A stretch of DNA of 13,096 nucleotides from Clostridiales bacterium (GTDB lineage Bacteria > Bacillota > Clostridia > Oscillospirales > Ruminococcaceae): contig JAAYSW010000216.1 of NCBI GenBank assembly GCA_012523875.1, positions 1 through 13,096 of the forward strand, read 5' to 3'. The notes beneath the pieces are model-generated. The model searched no databases and was not told where the DNA came from. It saw only the letters and a list, made by a program, of their open reading frames with translations. The stretch's first letter is position 1. Each line of letters begins with the position of its first letter. Shown here one piece after another: positions 7,055 through 12,569 of the stretch. Position numbers and translations under genes: made by a program.

Positions 7055-8194
7055 ATGAAAATTCGAATACCACTAAAGCGTATCGCAATGACTTTAACAT
7101 CTGTTATGATGTTTGTAACAGTATTTAGTATGGTCGATATAGTTGAAGGTGCGGGTACACTTAATGAGCAAATGCTCAGAGAGGAACAAGGCAGTCAAAA
7201 AAGTGTGTATGCGGACAATGACATTAAAGAATGGTGGAAGGCTGATTTATCAGCTTATAATGACAGTTTAGCTCTTGTTGGCTATGAGGATGCACCAAAG
7301 GTTATTAAAGAGGCAGCTGTTGAAACTACAGTTACTACTGTGGCAGAAACAGAAACACCTGTAACAACAACTCAGCCAGCAATTACAACAAGGCAGGTAC
7401 CAGCTGAAACACAACCACCAGTAGTGGCAGTATCAGCGGGTGAATTTGCATTTACAACCTATGGCTATGGTCATGGTGTAGGTTTAAGTCAGAATGGTGC
7501 AAATTCTTACGCCATATATGGCGGATATAATTATCAGGAGATTTTAAAACATTATTATCCTGGGATTACAATTTCGAATACAGGGACGGCAGCAACTGAG
7601 CAGATTACAGTTGACGGTGTAACAGGTAGTGTTATGGATTTATTACCACTGGTTGTTAACTACGAAATAGGCTCATCAATGAGTTTTGAGGCTATTAAAG
7701 CACAAGCAGTTGCAGCTTACACTTATATTAAATATAATGGAAATAATGGCAGGGATTTACGCATGAAGGGTGGCGTGTCACAAACAGTTATTGACGCTTG
7801 TGCGGCTGTTCTTGGTGAAGCTTGCTATTATAATGGTTCATATGCATTAACAATGTTCTATGCATCAAGTGGTGGATATACTGCATCATGTAAAGATGTG
7901 TTTGTAGCAAATTTACCATACCTTACAAGTACAGCTTGTGAATATGATGCATCAGTAGATGGGCATTATGGGACTGTAAGGGTTATGAGTTCATCTTCTG
8001 TTAAGGAAAAGCTTGAATCAAGTCTTGGAATTCGGCTTTCAGCTGATCCGAATAATTGGATTTCTATTGTTGAAGGTGATGGTGGATATGCAGCATATGT
8101 TGTAGTTGATGGTCAAGTAACAGTAAAGGGAAATACTTTCAGAAGTTATCTTGGTCTTAAATCCCCAAAATTCACTTATACGTTTACGTCATAA
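7055..8194 (+). CDS. secreted SpoIID/LytB-domain protein with permuted motif order
   Basis: A 379-residue exported protein. A signal peptide (MKIRIPLKR then a hydrophobic core to about residue 30) is followed by a spacer, a Thr/Pro-rich linker (about 88-125), and a SpoIID domain. SpoIID enzymes are peptidoglycan lytic transglycosylases. The motif order is unusual. GYGHGVGLSQNGA (137-149) and EILKHYYPG (162-170) come first, although in SpoIID they normally close the domain. LPLVVNYEIG...FEAIKAQAVAAYTY (197-224, with Glu204 aligned to the catalytic Glu of SpoIID), YASSGGYTASC (269-279) and GNTFRSYLGLKSPKF (359-373) follow. No sortase signal is present. An upstream in-frame ATG at 6989 has a good AAGGA but would give a 31-residue basic extension. 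ATG 7055 has GGGAG at 7042-7046 and a textbook signal peptide. It sits downstream of the sortases, so an envelope role is inferred. Confidence 0.85.
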   Translation: MKIRIPLKRIAMTLTSVMMFVTVFSMVDIVEGAGTLNEQMLREEQGSQKSVYADNDIKEWWKADLSAYNDSLALVGYEDAPKVIKEAAVETTVTTVAETETPVTTTQPAITTRQVPAETQPPVVAVSAGEFAFTTYGYGHGVGLSQNGANSYAIYGGYNYQEILKHYYPGITISNTGTAATEQITVDGVTGSVMDLLPLVVNYEIGSSMSFEAIKAQAVAAYTYIKYNGNNGRDLRMKGGVSQTVIDACAAVLGEACYYNGSYALTMFYASSGGYTASCKDVFVANLPYLTSTACEYDASVDGHYGTVRVMSSSSVKEKLESSLGIRLSADPNNWISIVEGDGGYAAYVVVDGQVTVKGNTFRSYLGLKSPKFTYTFTS

Positions 8195-8200
8195 AGATTA

Positions 8201-8229
8201 GAGGAGGTTCAAATTTGAACCTCCTTTTT
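8201..8229 (+). terminator. intrinsic terminator closing the sortase/SpoIID series
   Basis: A perfect 24-base palindrome (8202-8225, arms AGGAGGTTCAAA and TTTGAACCTCCT) is followed by a T run to 8229, seven bases after the stop codon. The next gene's ribosome binding site (AAGGAG, 8234-8239) follows at once, so pdp is reached either by readthrough or from an unrecognised start. Confidence 0.85.
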
Positions 8230-8243
8230 GTTAAGGAGTATTT

Positions 8244-9545
8244 ATGAGTAGTTATGATATTATTTCAAAAACTAAGAATGGAATAGAATTAACTGATGAG
8301 GAAATTCGCTGGTTTGTGAATGGTTATGTAAATGGTGAAATTCCTGATTATCAACTCTCTGCATGGTTGATGGCTGTATGTTTTAATTCCTTGAGTGATA
8401 GGGAAACAACTGCATTAACACTTGCGATGTGTGAATCGGGTGAAATGATTAATTTGAGTGGAATTGATGGCATTACTGTTGATAAGCATAGTACGGGCGG
8501 CGTTGGTGATAAAACCAGTCTTATAATTGCACCGATTATTTCTGCATGCGGAGCATATGTACCTAAGATGTCAGGTAGGGGGCTAGGACATACGGGTGGG
8601 ACTATAGATAAACTAGAGAGTATTCCTAATTTTAAAACTGAATTATCATTTGAAAGGTTTATTGAAGTTGTTGGGAGGGCGGGCTTTTCTATAATATCAC
8701 AGAGTGGTAATATTGTTCCTGCTGATAAAAAAATATATGCACTAAGGGATGCAACTGCAACAGTGGATAGTATCCCCTTAATTAGTTCAAGTATTATGAG
8801 CAAAAAGCTTGCAATGGGTGCTGATTGCATTTTGCTTGATGTAAAGCTTGGAAGTGGTGCTTTTATGAAAACTGAAGAAACGGCGATAAAGCTTGCAAAT
8901 ACTATGGTAAATACTGCAGTTAATGCTGGTAAAGGATGCAGGGCAATGATAACAAATATGGATGAACCGCTTGGGGATTCAGTTGGTAATGCAATTGAAA
9001 TAATGGAGGTTATTGAGATATTAAAGGGAAATAAAAAAGGTAGGCTCTATGAGCTATGCATTGATTTATCTGCTAATATGCTTGAAATGGCTGAAAAGGG
9101 AAATGCTGAGGAATGCAAAAAGCTTGCTATTGGGGCGATTAATAGTGGTCAGGCATTGGAGAGATTGCGTCTTATGATTGAGCTACAAGGTGGGAATCCC
9201 TCTGTTATTGATAATTATTCACTTTTGCCACAACCAAAATATAGTGTTGAAGTGTTAGCAGAGCAAGATGGATATATCGCAGGGATTAACAGTGAGGAAG
9301 TTGGATTAATAGCGTTAAAGCTTGGTGCAGGCCGTGCAACTAAGGATAGTGAAATTGACCTTTCCGCAGGGATTAAGTTAAATGAATCTGTCGGAGATTA
9401 TATTGAAAAAGGTGAGAAAATTATGACTCTATTCTCCTCTATGGAAAATGATTTTGATGAAGCCTTAAATATGGCTAGAAAAGCAGTTATGATTTGTCAA
9501 AAACAAAAGACAAGAAAGCCTATGGTATACAATATTATTTATTAA
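8244..9545 (+). CDS. pdp: pyrimidine-nucleoside phosphorylase
   Basis: A 433-residue enzyme of the thymidine/pyrimidine phosphorylase family, which cleaves uridine, deoxyuridine or thymidine with phosphate to release the base and (deoxy)ribose 1-phosphate. Motifs visible are VDKHSTGGVGDKTSL (phosphate binding, from residue 79) and the family signature SGRGLGHTGGTIDKLE (110-125). IPLISSSIMSKKLAMGADCILLDVKLGSGAFM, which lines the pyrimidine site, comes next. The C-terminal alpha/beta domain (about 330-430) includes GLIALKLGAGRATKDSEID. Length matches the Gram-positive Pdp enzymes (about 433) rather than E. coli DeoA. ATG 8244 is preceded by AAGGAG with a short T-rich spacer. No other nucleoside salvage gene is adjacent. 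The acceptor range (uridine as well as thymidine) is inferred from the family. Confidence 0.95.
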   Translation: MSSYDIISKTKNGIELTDEEIRWFVNGYVNGEIPDYQLSAWLMAVCFNSLSDRETTALTLAMCESGEMINLSGIDGITVDKHSTGGVGDKTSLIIAPIISACGAYVPKMSGRGLGHTGGTIDKLESIPNFKTELSFERFIEVVGRAGFSIISQSGNIVPADKKIYALRDATATVDSIPLISSSIMSKKLAMGADCILLDVKLGSGAFMKTEETAIKLANTMVNTAVNAGKGCRAMITNMDEPLGDSVGNAIEIMEVIEILKGNKKGRLYELCIDLSANMLEMAEKGNAEECKKLAIGAINSGQALERLRLMIELQGGNPSVIDNYSLLPQPKYSVEVLAEQDGYIAGINSEEVGLIALKLGAGRATKDSEIDLSAGIKLNESVGDYIEKGEKIMTLFSSMENDFDEALNMARKAVMICQKQKTRKPMVYNIIY

Positions 9546-9563
9546 GCTTTCATATATTTTTCA

Positions 9564-9592
9564 TTGACAGACGCAAGAAGTTGGTATATAAT
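9564..9592 (+). promoter_or_regulatory. consensus sigma-A promoter for the zinc-ribbon protein gene
   Basis: TTGACA (9564-9569), 17-base spacer, TATAAT (9587-9592): both hexamers are perfect. Start of transcription is expected near 9599, giving a leader of about 45 bases with AGGAGG at 9631-9636. Strong, largely constitutive expression is inferred. Confidence 0.85.
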
Positions 9593-9644
9593 TAAGGATA
9601 ACATACTATAATCTATAACTATAATAAAACAGGAGGAATATATT

Positions 9645-10088
9645 ATGAGTTTTATGGATAAGGTTGGAGAAATTGGAGGAAAGGTTTATAGCACTGCATC
9701 AAAGACTGCGAGTAGTATTGCTGATAAATCTAAAATAGTAGCAGAAAGAACTAAACTTAAACACAAAATAAATGAAGAAAAGTCAATAATATCAAAGAAG
9801 TATATGGAGATAGGGAAAAAGTTTTATGAGCTAAATAAAAACATAATGCCTGAAACATATGTTGAAGAAATAACAGCGATTTCTAATTCCATGGATAAGA
9901 TAAGTGAACTTAATAATAGAATCAGCGAATTGGGAAATGAAACAAATTGTTCTTCTTGTAAAGGAAAAATTCAAAAGGATCAGGAATTCTGTCATCTATG
10001 TGGGGAGAAAACAGGATATGAGGTAAATAAAACTGATAACCCAGAAGAGGTTATTGAGGTAAGTGCTGAGGATATCGAGGTTGAATAA
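9645..10088 (+). CDS. coiled-coil protein with a C-terminal zinc ribbon
   Basis: A 147-residue protein with no enzyme signature. The N-terminus is an amphipathic Ala/Ser/Lys-rich stretch (VYSTASKTASSIADKSKIVAERTKLK). A long charged helix that should form coiled coil runs from about 25 to 97, interrupted near the Pro in NIMPETY. A zinc ribbon with Cys102, Cys105, Cys116 and Cys119 (CSSC, then CHLC) and a strongly acidic tail follow. There is no signal peptide or membrane segment, so it is cytosolic, perhaps membrane-associated through the amphipathic start. Small zinc-ribbon proteins of this build are common and uncharacterised in Clostridia. It is monocistronic, with a perfect promoter, AGGAGG eight bases before ATG 9645 and a terminator after it, which suggests an abundant protein. 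Function is unknown. Confidence 0.85.
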   Translation: MSFMDKVGEIGGKVYSTASKTASSIADKSKIVAERTKLKHKINEEKSIISKKYMEIGKKFYELNKNIMPETYVEEITAISNSMDKISELNNRISELGNETNCSSCKGKIQKDQEFCHLCGEKTGYEVNKTDNPEEVIEVSAEDIEVE

Positions 10089-10119
10089 TTTTTATACTGG
10101 GAAGTCTTATTGATGATTT

Positions 10120-10153
10120 AAGGTATAATGCTATTTTAATAGCATTATACCTT
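10120..10153. terminator. terminator hairpin shared by two convergent genes
   Basis: AAGGTATAATGCTA (10120-10133) pairs perfectly with TAGCATTATACCTT (10140-10153) across a short T/A loop. It lies between the convergent zinc-ribbon gene (plus) and GAP-like gene (minus). The T runs are short on both strands (TTTT at 10152-10155 on plus), so its efficiency is uncertain, though its position supports a bidirectional role. Confidence 0.6.
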
Positions 10154-10161
10154 TTGAGTTT

Positions 10162-10869
10162 TTATTTAAATTTTAATGCAGAATGAAATACAAGGAATCC
10201 CCCGATTAAAAATAAAGCTGTAGGAGCGAGGACTGATGAATATTTTTTCATCTTTTCCTTTATGAATATATAAAGCTTATCAAATTTATGCTGTTTCTTA
10301 ATATAAAGGAAATACATTGCAGCCTGTGGTGAAATATATATTGCATTATAAAGGATTAGTATAAGCATTAATGTTGCTAGTGAAAGTTTAAAAGTAAGCA
10401 AAATAGCAAGGAATGCAAAGTATGGTAATGCAGATGTTAGCTCATATAGGGTTGCAGTTATACCAAGTATGGTTAATGAAAATGGTGATACGGATTTAAT
10501 TTTTTTCGAAAGCTTTTCCTCATCGTTGCTAGAGATTTGGATACCACTAGATTTATTTTTAAAAATTTTAAATACTAAATGAAAGGTAGCAATAAGAAAG
10601 GCTATGCCTAAAGCAAGTTCAAGTCCATAAATAATGGTGCTATAGTTTTCCATAAGGGATTTTGCGAGCCTCCCTATTATTGCGGCTAATCCATAATACA
10701 CAAGCAGACCACTTATAAGGTTAGTAATGCCTGTTGCTAAAATAAAGAACCATATATGTTTTGGTTTTTTTACCATCCCTTGCAGTATAAATTGTTGGGT
10801 TATAGCAATAGGATTTACGCAATCAACCGAACTCGCTAAGATTGTAGTAAGAATTAAACTTGATATAAT
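10162..10869 (-). CDS. six-helix LysE/GAP-like membrane protein under a ykkC riboswitch; likely non-ATG start
   Basis: An integral membrane protein of about 235 residues. The opening LTTILASSVDCVNPIAI resembles the first helix of LysE-superfamily exporters (GAP/Sap, CadD-like), where a conserved Asn-Pro follows an acidic residue. Helices are expected at about 2-25, 38-60, 79-100, 128-150, 155-175 and 213-230. A charged cytoplasmic loop (101-125) separates two halves, and TLYELTSALPYF in the fourth helix is reminiscent of GAP proteins. AAGGAGG at 10881-10875 is an ideal ribosome binding site, yet no ATG, GTG or TTG follows. The in-frame candidates are ATT at 10869 (spacer 5) and ATA at 10866 (spacer 8). 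An open frame back to TTG 10938 runs through the aptamer and terminator without a ribosome binding site and is not believed. The next ATG (10776) would remove the first helix. Control by a guanidine-type riboswitch suggests export of guanidine or a related toxic cation; this is inference. Confidence 0.75.
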   Translation of the reverse strand: MISSLILTTILASSVDCVNPIAITQQFILQGMVKKPKHIWFFILATGITNLISGLLVYYGLAAIIGRLAKSLMENYSTIIYGLELALGIAFLIATFHLVFKIFKNKSSGIQISSNDEEKLSKKIKSVSPFSLTILGITATLYELTSALPYFAFLAILLTFKLSLATLMLILILYNAIYISPQAAMYFLYIKKQHKFDKLYIFIKEKMKKYSSVLAPTALFLIGGFLVFHSALKFK

Positions 10870-10885
10870 AATTACCTCCTTAAAT

Positions 10886-10915
10886 AAAAAACCTAGGAGA
10901 GATTTAACTCCTAGG
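10886..10915 (-). terminator. riboswitch-controlled attenuator terminator
   Basis: On the minus strand CCTAGGAG (10915-10908), an 8-base loop, CTCCTAGG (10899-10892) and six T residues (10891-10886) form a strong intrinsic terminator, seven bases before the ribosome binding site. Its left arm CCTAG is also the 3' half of aptamer helix P1, which pairs with CTAGG at 10994-10990. Ligand binding should therefore prevent the terminator and turn expression on. Confidence 0.9.
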
Positions 10916-10994
10916 TTTTTGTCCCGCCGTGTACACAAGTATTCTTGTGCGTTTTCTCTCGGACCTGACTAATATATTTATTACGGAACCCTAG
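10908..10994 (-). ncRNA. ykkC-class riboswitch aptamer, guanidine-I type
   Basis: Minus-strand reading gives the ykkC conserved blocks in order: CTAGGGTTCCG (10994-10984), a TAATA/TATTA hairpin, then CAGGTCCGAGAGAAAA. A CACAAG/CTTGTG hairpin with an AATA loop and ACACGGCGGGACAAAA ending at the P1 3' strand CCTAGGAG (10915-10908) complete it. The ACGGCGGGA block and the AGGTCCGAGAG block match guanidine-I (subtype 1) RNAs as I remember them, rather than the PRPP or ppGpp subtypes, which diverge in the last block. The known ligand of guanidine-I RNAs is free guanidine. The overlapping terminator makes this an ON switch. No aligned covariance score could be run, so the subtype is somewhat less certain than the class. 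Confidence 0.92.
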
Positions 10995-11011
10995 AAAACA
11001 TTTGCTATTTA

Positions 11012-11040
11012 ACTATATCATATAATATTAATTCTGTCAA
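11012..11040 (-). promoter_or_regulatory. sigma-A promoter of the riboswitch transcript
   Basis: Minus strand: TTGACA (11040-11035), 17-base spacer, TATAGT (11017-11012) preceded by TGA (extended -10). Transcription should begin near 11005, about ten bases before the first conserved aptamer block. Confidence 0.85.
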
Positions 11041-11076
11041 TATCATAGGAAATTTATATGGTATGTATAAAACCAC

Positions 11077-11105
11077 TTGACAAGGCAGATGAAAATAAAT
11101 ATACT
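11077..11105 (+). promoter_or_regulatory. sigma-A promoter for the TtcA-like gene
   Basis: TTGACA (11077-11082), 17-base spacer, TATACT (11100-11105). Start near 11112, leaving a leader of about 110 bases that is AT-rich and shows no recognisable structured element. It is divergent from the riboswitch promoter, with the two -35 boxes 36 bases apart. Confidence 0.8.
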
Positions 11106-11223
11106 TAAATAAAGTTAAATCTATAATAAAAATTAAAACTATATATAACATGAAAAACAGAGATGTGGATTAGTTTTACTATTATAAATTAATGAAATAA
11201 ACAAAGTAAAATTGGAGGATTTA

Positions 11224-12066
11224 ATGGAAAGATATAAGGAAATAGAGAGAAGCATAATAAAGAAGTTCCATAAGACTATATGGTGTAGATTTATTGAAGG
11301 CATAAAGGAATATCAGCTTATAAAAGAAGGAGATAAGATAGCTGTTTGCATATCAGGAGGCAAGGATTCGATGGTTTTGGCGAAATGTATGCAGGAGCTT
11401 CAAAGGCATGGTAAATTTCATTTTGATTTAGTCTTTTTAGTTATGAACCCAGGATATAATGAAATTAATAGACAGAGAATAATTGATAATGCAAAGATTT
11501 TGAATATACCGATACATATTTTTGAAACACAGATATTTGACATTGTTGCTGATATTGAACAAAGTCCTTGCTATCTATGTGCAAGAATGAGGAGGGGGCA
11601 TCTTTATAAAAATGCAAGGGATTTGGGTTGTAATAAAATTGCACTTGGTCACCATTTTGATGATGTGATAGAAACAACCTTAATGAGTATGCTTTATAGT
11701 GGACAAATGAAAACCATGATGCCGAAATTACATAGTACGAATTTTGAGGGGATGGAGCTTATTCGCCCTTTATACTGTGTTAAAGAAGCAGATATTATCT
11801 CTTGGATGAACTACAATAAACTACAATTTATACAATGTGCTTGCCGTTTTACTGAAAGCTGTGCAAGGGATGAGGAAGAAAATAATTCAAAGCGTCAGGA
11901 GATGAAAATGCTAATAGAAAAGTTTCGTCAAACAAATAAGTTTATAGATAAAAATATTTTCAAAAGTGCCAGCAATGTTAACCTAGATACAATAATTAGC
12001 TATCATAGGGGAGGGGAAAAACATTCTTTTTTAGATGATTATGACTTGAAAATTACAAAACAGTAA
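11224..12066 (+). CDS. TtcA-family PP-loop ATPase, probable tRNA thiolase
   Basis: A 280-residue ATP-PPi synthetase-fold enzyme. The PP-loop SGGKDS is at 44-49, a CYLC pair (Cys116, Cys119) lies in SPCYLCARMRRG, LGHHFDDVIETTLM spans 141-154, and a cysteine cluster CACRFTESC (205-213) follows. E. coli TtcA makes 2-thiocytidine at tRNA position 32 and holds a [4Fe-4S] cluster by a CxxC pair plus one later Cys. The same arrangement is visible here, with Cys205 or Cys207 as the third ligand candidate. Overall similarity is to the TtcA group rather than to TilS, which lacks the CxxC. Members in Clostridia have not been assigned a modification to my knowledge, so the precise product is open. ATG 11224 has GGAGG at 11214-11218; the frame extends to a TTG at 11212 that lies in that site. 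Divergent from the riboswitch gene. Confidence 0.85.
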   Translation: MERYKEIERSIIKKFHKTIWCRFIEGIKEYQLIKEGDKIAVCISGGKDSMVLAKCMQELQRHGKFHFDLVFLVMNPGYNEINRQRIIDNAKILNIPIHIFETQIFDIVADIEQSPCYLCARMRRGHLYKNARDLGCNKIALGHHFDDVIETTLMSMLYSGQMKTMMPKLHSTNFEGMELIRPLYCVKEADIISWMNYNKLQFIQCACRFTESCARDEEENNSKRQEMKMLIEKFRQTNKFIDKNIFKSASNVNLDTIISYHRGGEKHSFLDDYDLKITKQ

Positions 12067-12163
12067 AATCATTGTGCTGTAGCTGTATAAGACATTTTTC
12101 ATTAGCCTTAAATCACACAATTACGTTATTAGTCGATAGAATAAAATAAATTTTAAAAAAGAC

Positions 12164-12192
12164 TTGACAAATTTTTATTTTATGCATATAAT
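12164..12192 (+). promoter_or_regulatory. sigma-A promoter of the trp T-box transcript
   Basis: TTGACA (12164-12169), 17-base spacer, TATAAT (12187-12192): both hexamers perfect. Transcription should start near 12199. The stretch 12067-12163 between the TtcA-like gene and this promoter shows nothing recognisable, not even a clear terminator. Confidence 0.9.
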
Positions 12193-12198
12193 ATTAGT

Positions 12199-12526
12199 AT
12201 GATAATTGAAATTCTAGGAGCAAAGGTAAGTAATCATTAAAACGGTGTTACAGAGAATTAACTATTGGTGGAAGGTTAATACATACGATAATTGATGAAT
12301 GGATTTGTGAGAAGCATGGTGAAAGAGTTTAATCCTTGAGTATCCATTGCCGTAAACCCTACGTTATAAGGGTAGGATATTGATGCTTTTAGCTTTACAG
12401 CATAGATTAAGGCTTTTAGTTGCGTATCTGATAAAGGAAAATAGTATAGTTGTCCTATGCTGTTTTTGAATTTGGGTGGCACCACGAGATCTATCGTCCC
12501 ATTATTGGGAATGATAGGTCTTTTTT
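12199..12526 (+). ncRNA. tryptophan T-box leader (uncharged tRNA-Trp sensor)
   Basis: A full T-box leader precedes trpE. Stem I shows the AGAGAA and TTGGTGGAAGGTTAA distal-loop region (about 12252-12288). The specifier follows GAA: TGG at 12300-12302, the Trp codon. The T-box sequence TTTGGGTGGCACCACG is at 12471-12486. Its variable base C (TGGC) would pair with a G discriminator, which is what bacterial tRNA-Trp carries, so specifier and discriminator agree. The terminator is GATCTATC (12488-12495) with GATAGGTC (12513-12520), an inner TCCCA/TGGGA stem and six T residues to 12526. Binding of uncharged tRNA-Trp stabilises the antiterminator and lets trpE be transcribed. Confidence 0.95.
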
Positions 12527-12569
12527 GCGTGCAAAAATAAATATAAGAGGATAATTTAGGAGGGATTTC

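Noticed and set aside
6982..7128. A 48-codon frame starting MYYAEQLFQQ upstream of the SpoIID gene
   Set aside because: The composition looks plausible, but the ribosome binding site touches its ATG with no spacing, and the frame overlaps the signal peptide of the better-supported gene.
8202..8225. Perfect 24-base palindrome as a possible operator or mobile-element end
   Set aside because: The T run after it and its place just after a stop codon are fully explained by an intrinsic terminator; no matching copy or target duplication was seen.
8351..8830. Minus-strand open frame of 159 codons
   Set aside because: It lies wholly inside the pyrimidine-nucleoside phosphorylase gene, antisense to its most conserved motifs.
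10727..10972. Plus-strand open frame of 81 codons across the riboswitch
   Set aside because: It is antisense to the GAP-like gene and the aptamer, has no ribosome binding site, and is explained by the structured RNA on the other strand.
12276..12485. Minus-strand open frame of 69 codons in the trpE leader
   Set aside because: It is the complement of the T-box RNA, whose conserved elements account for the sequence.
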